A stretch of DNA of 8,528 nucleotides, from assembly GCA_012522615.1 (NCBI GenBank), contig JAAYKB010000052.1, positions 1 through 8,528 of the forward strand. Direction: 5' to 3'. The position numbers were made by a program, and so were the translations under genes. Below, in pieces: positions 5,900 through 8,528 of this stretch. Every line of letters starts with the position of its first letter. The stretch's first letter is position 1. The notes under the pieces are model-generated. The model was not told the DNA's origin. It was given only the letters and a program-made list of their open reading frames with translations, and did no database searches. The stretch comes from Clostridiales bacterium (GTDB lineage Bacteria; Bacillota; Clostridia; Oscillospirales; Acutalibacteraceae).

Positions 5900-6040
5900 A
5901 CGTATAAATTTTCATGAAGTATTTAAGGCTCTTTGTCAATAGTCGGAGAAAACCGATAAAGACACTGCATAGATGAGGTAATGGTCAAGCTACCTGATTT
6001 TTGTCGTGGTTGAAAATATGAAGTTAATTTTACAGCAAAA
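5900..6040. other. intergenic, possible solitary IS end
   Basis: No coding sequence is seen. GGCTCTTTGTCAATAGTCGG at 5927-5946 resembles, from memory, the terminal inverted repeats of ISL3-family insertion sequences, and is followed by a small hairpin TCGG/CCGA (5943-5956). No partner inverted repeat or transposase is found in the window. If correct it is a one-ended scar. Confidence 0.25.
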
Positions 6041-6086
6041 GGTCGGGGCAGCCAACACTTTTCAGTGTATCTGTCCCGACTTTTTT
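6041..6086 (+). terminator. strong two-tier hairpin terminator, probably bidirectional
   Basis: GTCGGGGCAG (6042-6051) pairs with CTGTCCCGAC (6071-6080; one G-U), and an inner ACACT/AGTGT helix (6055-6059 with 6064-6068) stacks above it. Six Ts follow on the plus strand. On the minus strand the same hairpin ends in CCTTTT and lies about 36 nt beyond the 3' end of tRNA-Pro, so it can also end the tRNA transcript. Confidence 0.8.
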
Positions 6087-6115
6087 ATTCGCCGCTGTTT
6101 TGCAACAGCCCCTTT

Positions 6116-6192
6116 TGGTCCGAGTGACTGGAATCGAACCAGCGGCCTCTTGAACCCCATTCAAGCGCGCTACCAATCTGCGCCACACCCGG
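6116..6192 (-). tRNA. tRNA-Pro(GGG)
   Basis: The minus strand forms a complete 77-nt cloverleaf: acceptor CCGGGTG with CACTCGG (one G-U), D-stem GCGC/GCGC with the AGATTGGTA loop, anticodon stem CTTGA/TCAAG around ATGGGGT (anticodon GGG, proline CCC/CCU codons), T-arm GCTGG-TTCGATT-CCAGT, discriminator A and an encoded CCA. Its 3' part from the anticodon loop onward (6115-6161) is repeated at 501-547, marking it as the integration target. All stems are intact, so the gene stays functional despite the insertion next to its 3' end. Confidence 0.97.
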
Positions 6193-6283
6193 ATATAACT
6201 ATTATGAACTTCCCGGATTCAACACCTTGCGGTTGGTCGCGGGGAAGGCTCATTTTTGTTGTTCTTTTTCAACTGCGAGAGGA

Positions 6284-6312
6284 ATTATATCATAACACAC
6301 CGATAAAAGCAA
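6284..6312 (-). promoter_or_regulatory. promoter of tRNA-Pro
   Basis: On the minus strand TATAAT (6289-6284) is preceded by TGA, giving an extended -10. A partial -35 TTGCTT (6312-6307) stands 17 nt upstream. The start would be near 6277, leaving a leader of about 85 nt before the mature tRNA, which would require 5' processing by RNase P. Confidence 0.65.
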
Positions 6313-6353
6313 GGGGGAAATAAACGTATATTCCGGGTTTTTGCGAATCCGGC

Positions 6354-6375
6354 GAAGCGGTCGGCCGCTTCTTTT
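6354..6375 (+). terminator. orphan plus-strand terminator
   Basis: GAAGCGG (6354-6360) and CCGCTTC (6365-6371) form a perfect 7-bp stem with a TCGG tetraloop, followed by TTTTATTT. No plus-strand gene lies between the previous terminator (6041-6086) and here, so it has no obvious client. It may block read-through into the flavodoxin gene or be left from a lost gene. Confidence 0.65.
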
Positions 6376-6436
6376 ATTTAATGCAATTCTGCATGTGTAT
6401 AAATTTCAATACAATACTGTGCTAAGCCTTCATATA

Positions 6437-6445
6437 TGTTATAAT
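6437..6445 (+). promoter_or_regulatory. extended -10 promoter of the flavodoxin gene
   Basis: TGTTATAAT combines a TGn extension with a consensus -10 at 6440-6445. No good -35 hexamer is visible 17 nt upstream (CTGTGC), which extended -10 promoters can tolerate. The predicted start near 6452 leaves a leader of about 25 nt with a GGGGG ribosome site. Confidence 0.65.
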
Positions 6446-6476
6446 AGAGTAAATTTATTTTTTGGGGGATACAGCG

Positions 6477-6962
6477 ATGAAAATACTGATTGCATATGCG
6501 GGCATTAGCGGAACCACCGAAAAATGCGCGGGTCTTCTGGCTGATAATCTGGATAGCGAAACGGTTGATATAGTTGATTTATGCGCGAAAACTCCCGTCG
6601 TAACCGATTACGACACCGTCGTGATCGGCAGCAATATCCACATGGGCAGGATACATAAAGCCGTCCAAAAATTCATCAATGATAACCACGCCGAGCTGTC
6701 GGGCGGGCGGGCCGCTTACTTTTTCTGCTGCGGTTTTGCCGACAAAAAGGATGAGATAATCCAGCTCAACTATCCCAAACACATAAAGGATAATGCGGTT
6801 GCTATTGAATGCTTTGGCGGCGAGATGGATATCAACAGACTGCGCGGTATAAACAAATTTATCGCGAAAATGGTAACCAAAGCATCCGCCGCCCAAAAGG
6901 TAGAGCCGCCGTCGATCAAGCATGACAGGATTGAAGCGCTGGCAAAAGCGATAAAAGGATAA
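6477..6962 (+). CDS. flavodoxin-domain protein (flavodoxin_5/HemG-like)
   Basis: A 161-residue protein with a flavodoxin-like fold expected to bind FMN. The N-terminal strand and loop MKILIAYAGISGTTEKCA (1-18) is the FMN-phosphate loop; GSNIHMGRIHKAV (about 51-63) and GGEMD (about 114-118) are characteristic of the flavodoxin_5 group that includes menaquinone-dependent protoporphyrinogen oxidase HemG. Many clostridial members are not true HemG, and no heme genes are nearby, so a general electron-transfer or flavin reductase role is as likely. The ATG at 6477 is chosen because GGGGG (6464-6468) lies at a suitable distance; the in-frame TTG at 6462 would include that ribosome site. Codons are more GC-rich than in the island. 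It is convergent with the Nudix gene, 19 nt apart, and probably monocistronic. Confidence 0.88.
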   Translation: MKILIAYAGISGTTEKCAGLLADNLDSETVDIVDLCAKTPVVTDYDTVVIGSNIHMGRIHKAVQKFINDNHAELSGGRAAYFFCCGFADKKDEIIQLNYPKHIKDNAVAIECFGGEMDINRLRGINKFIAKMVTKASAAQKVEPPSIKHDRIEALAKAIKG

Positions 6963-6981
6963 CGGGCAGGATAAACCATTG

Positions 6982-7527
6982 TTATATCTGTCCGCGCCGT
7001 CTTTTTTCCGCCACCTTCAGCACGGCCGTCTGGGTTTTTGCATCCTTGATTTGATTATTGAGAACCATATCAACCGCCCGGTCAAGGGGAATCCGTTCAA
7101 CCTCGAGGAACTCGTCCTCGTCGGGGCATATCTCGCCGTATTTCAAGTCCGAGGCGTAGTACATATGGATTATTTCTCCGCAATATCCCGGGGAGGGATA
7201 AAGCTGTCCGAGCGGCTGGTAATGCTCGGCTGTCGTTCCGGTTTCCTCCATAAGCTCCCGTTTTCCGCATTCAAGAGGATCCTCTCCCGCGCCAAGCTTT
7301 CCGGCGGGCAGTTCCAACAGCGCCTCTTTATACGGGTAGCGGAATTGGCGCACAAAAAGAAGCTCGTCCCTGTCGGTAAGGGCGGCGACGCAGACCCCTC
7401 CCGGATGGGTTATGACTTCGCGTGTCGCCCGATTTCCGTCGGGCAGCTCAACCTCATCCAGATGCAGGCTTATAATGTTGCCTTTAAAAATTGTCTTGCC
7501 GGACAAGGTTTTTTCATTTAGATTCAT
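6982..7527 (-). CDS. nudF: Nudix hydrolase, probable ADP-ribose pyrophosphatase
   Basis: A 181-residue protein of usual NudF length. The complete Nudix box runs from Gly76 to Gly97, with Glu82, Arg90-Glu91 and Glu94-Glu95 in the required positions, preceded by FVRQFRYPYKEALLELPAG (58-76), a segment typical of ADP-ribose pyrophosphatases. SPGYCGE (about 111-117) agrees with the conserved SPG region of that subfamily. The enzyme would cleave ADP-ribose to AMP and ribose 5-phosphate in the cytoplasm using Mg2+, clearing a reactive NAD breakdown product. The ATG at 7527 has AAGGAG about 11 nt upstream, a slightly long spacing. It is divergent from the M14 gene across 60 bp, in which I find no clear promoter. 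The gene symbol is a family-level assignment; other Nudix substrates are possible. Confidence 0.9.
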   Translation of the reverse strand: MNLNEKTLSGKTIFKGNIISLHLDEVELPDGNRATREVITHPGGVCVAALTDRDELLFVRQFRYPYKEALLELPAGKLGAGEDPLECGKRELMEETGTTAEHYQPLGQLYPSPGYCGEIIHMYYASDLKYGEICPDEDEFLEVERIPLDRAVDMVLNNQIKDAKTQTAVLKVAEKRRRGQI

Positions 7528-7587
7528 AATCGGGACGTCTCCTTAATAGGATAAGATATAAGGACAAAAAAAGGGAGGCGGGCAGAC

Positions 7588-8490
7588 GTGCAAAGAATCA
7601 TTACACCACAGACCGCGGACAGCGGGGCGGTCAGAGGGCTTATAACCGCACTTAGAGGACGATACGGCTTTCTTGAGGCGATGCCGATAGGACAGAGCGT
7701 TTTGGGGAAAGACATCACCGGAATGATGCTCGGCACGGGACGTGAGCGAATACTCTATGCGGCGGGATTTCACGCACAGGAATGGATAACATCGCTGATA
7801 CTTCTCCGGCTGGTCGAGGATTTGTGCATCGCTCTCGAGCGCGGCGGAAGTATTGTCGAAATACACATTTCCGACGCTTTGGCGGGACGCAGTCTGGTGT
7901 TTGTGCCGCTGGTCAATCCGGACGGCGTGGATATTGCAATCCACGGTTCGGGCTCCGCGGGCAAATATGCGCGTATGGTGCGCGAGCTCGGGGGAAACCA
8001 GCCGGGAAAATGGCAGTCAAATGCCCGCGGGGTTGATATCAACCATAATTTCAACGCGGGATGGGAGACCCTTCGTGAAATGGAGAAGGAGAACGGCATA
8101 GACGCCCCGTCGCCCCGGCAGTGGTGCGGGCCGGAACCCGAAAGCGAGCCCGAAACAAAGGCGCTTGTCGCCCTTTGCTGCCGCGCGAACTTCCGGCATG
8201 TGATTGCCCTGCATTCCCAGGGCGAGGAAATATACTGGCGGTACGGCGACCGCACCCCGTCAAACTCCCGCGTCATGGCGGAGGTCATGGCGGCCTCCTC
8301 CGGCTATACCATCGCCGACCCCGAAGGTCTTGCGTCACACGGCGGCTTCAAGGACTGGTTTATCGAGCAGACGGGCAATCCGGGCTTTACCATCGAGCTC
8401 GGAAAGGGTAAAAACCCTCTGCCTGTCTCGGAATTTGAGGCGATTTATGCAAAGGCGCAGGAAATGCTGCTGCTGGCGGCATTGATGTGA
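7588..8490 (+). CDS. M14-family zinc carboxypeptidase, gamma-D-glutamyl-diamino acid type
   Basis: A 300-residue metallopeptidase. Zinc ligands are visible as His62 and Glu65 in GFHAQEW and His209 in ALHSQGEE; VNPDG (109-113), Arg147 with NHNF (152-155) for substrate carboxylate binding, and the catalytic Glu270 in FTIELGKG complete the M14 set. The ARGVDINHNF and HSQGEEIYW segments resemble MpaA/ENP1-like enzymes that cut the gamma-D-Glu bond to diaminopimelate in peptidoglycan peptides. There is no signal peptide and no LysM domain, so it may act on imported muropeptides in the cytoplasm. The start is GTG with GGGAGG 9 nt upstream. It is divergent from the Nudix gene, and a following reading frame overlaps its stop, suggesting a longer transcript. 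Confidence 0.9.
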   Translation: MQRIITPQTADSGAVRGLITALRGRYGFLEAMPIGQSVLGKDITGMMLGTGRERILYAAGFHAQEWITSLILLRLVEDLCIALERGGSIVEIHISDALAGRSLVFVPLVNPDGVDIAIHGSGSAGKYARMVRELGGNQPGKWQSNARGVDINHNFNAGWETLREMEKENGIDAPSPRQWCGPEPESEPETKALVALCCRANFRHVIALHSQGEEIYWRYGDRTPSNSRVMAEVMAASSGYTIADPEGLASHGGFKDWFIEQTGNPGFTIELGKGKNPLPVSEFEAIYAKAQEMLLLAALM

Positions 8491-8528
8491 GCATTTACGG
8501 GTGGGATTCCCCTTTTCGGTATGCCTCC
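8487..8528 (+). CDS. possible start of a downstream gene, cut by window edge
   Basis: A GTG at 8487 overlaps the M14 stop as GTGA and opens a frame of 14 codons (MSIYGWDSPFRYAS) to the window end. GGCGG lies 7 nt upstream as a possible ribosome site. The 4-nt overlap is typical of translationally coupled genes. The piece is too short to assign; no function is proposed. Confidence 0.35.
   Translation, partial: MSIYGWDSPFRYAS

Larger units (their letters stand above)
548..6161. mobile_element. putative genomic island in tRNA-Pro(GGG), no integrase
   Basis: The segment is bounded by the 47-bp direct repeat of the 3' part of tRNA-Pro (501-547 and 6115-6161; period 5614 bp). The intact tRNA stands at one end and the 3' fragment at the other, which is the geometry produced by tyrosine-recombinase integration at a tRNA anticodon loop. 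Base composition supports foreign origin: genes inside are AT-rich compared with the flavodoxin, Nudix and M14 genes to the right. The cargo is one regulator and one sugar operon ending in a pseudogene. No recombinase, excisionase or mobilisation gene can be seen between the repeats. It would therefore be a decayed or trans-mobilised element, or a remnant left after internal deletion. An alternative is a chance duplication of the tRNA end. Confidence 0.6.

Noticed and set aside
6006..6323. 105-codon plus-strand open frame
   Set aside because: It spans the terminator hairpin and the antisense of tRNA-Pro and has no protein-family features.
6964..6992. Hairpin between the convergent flavodoxin and Nudix genes as a terminator
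   Set aside because: CGGGCAGG and TCTGTCCG pair only with two G-U pairs and no U-tract follows on either strand.
6979..7521. 180-codon plus-strand open frame
   Set aside because: It is the antisense shadow of the Nudix gene, whose complete Nudix box fixes the coding strand.

Overview
The window looks like chromosomal DNA of a low-to-moderate GC Gram-positive anaerobe, most likely a gut-type member of the Clostridia. This is an inference from strong AGGAG-type ribosome sites, TTGACA/TATAAT promoters, hairpin-plus-U terminators, CCA-encoding tRNA genes and the kind of protein families present. No marker gene fixes the genus.

Layout. Positions 1-500 hold the 3' part of a 5'-truncated IS256/mutator-type transposase gene, then an intact tRNA-Arg(ACG) on the minus strand with its own promoter, terminator and a 23-nt tandem duplication upstream. 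At 501-547 lies a 47-bp piece of tRNA-Pro(GGG), running from the anticodon loop to the CCA end. The complete tRNA-Pro(GGG) lies at 6116-6192 in the same orientation. Between these direct repeats, about 5.6 kb of comparatively AT-rich DNA carries a divergent regulator and metabolic operon. This is the arrangement left by site-specific integration into a tRNA gene, but no integrase is present between the repeats.

The cargo is a LacI-family repressor (minus) facing an operon (plus) of a DegT/DnrJ/EryC1/StrS PLP aminotransferase, a Gfo/Idh/MocA NAD(P)-dependent sugar oxidoreductase, a divergent xylose-isomerase-like TIM-barrel protein, and the decayed remains of a PIG-L/LmbE-type deacetylase. The operon promoter is a consensus TTGACA-18-TATAAT. 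A palindrome centred on AAAACGTTTT covers its predicted start site, and a 13/14 match to part of that palindrome lies 68 bp upstream; both are probable LacI-family operators. The enzymes suggest inducible conversion of an amino sugar or aminocyclitol (de-N-acetylation, transamination, oxidation, isomerisation). Substrate and direction cannot be read from the sequence, and no transporter or kinase is encoded here.

To the right of tRNA-Pro the DNA is visibly more GC-rich and looks like ordinary core chromosome: a flavodoxin-domain protein (plus), a Nudix ADP-ribose pyrophosphatase (minus, convergent with it), and an M14-family zinc carboxypeptidase (plus, divergent from the Nudix gene), followed by the possible first 14 codons of a further gene that overlaps the carboxypeptidase stop and runs off the window.

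The items most worth a second look are the integrase-less tRNA-Pro island, the paired operators, the deacetylase pseudogene at the end of the operon, and the substituted metal-ligand position in the XylA-like protein.
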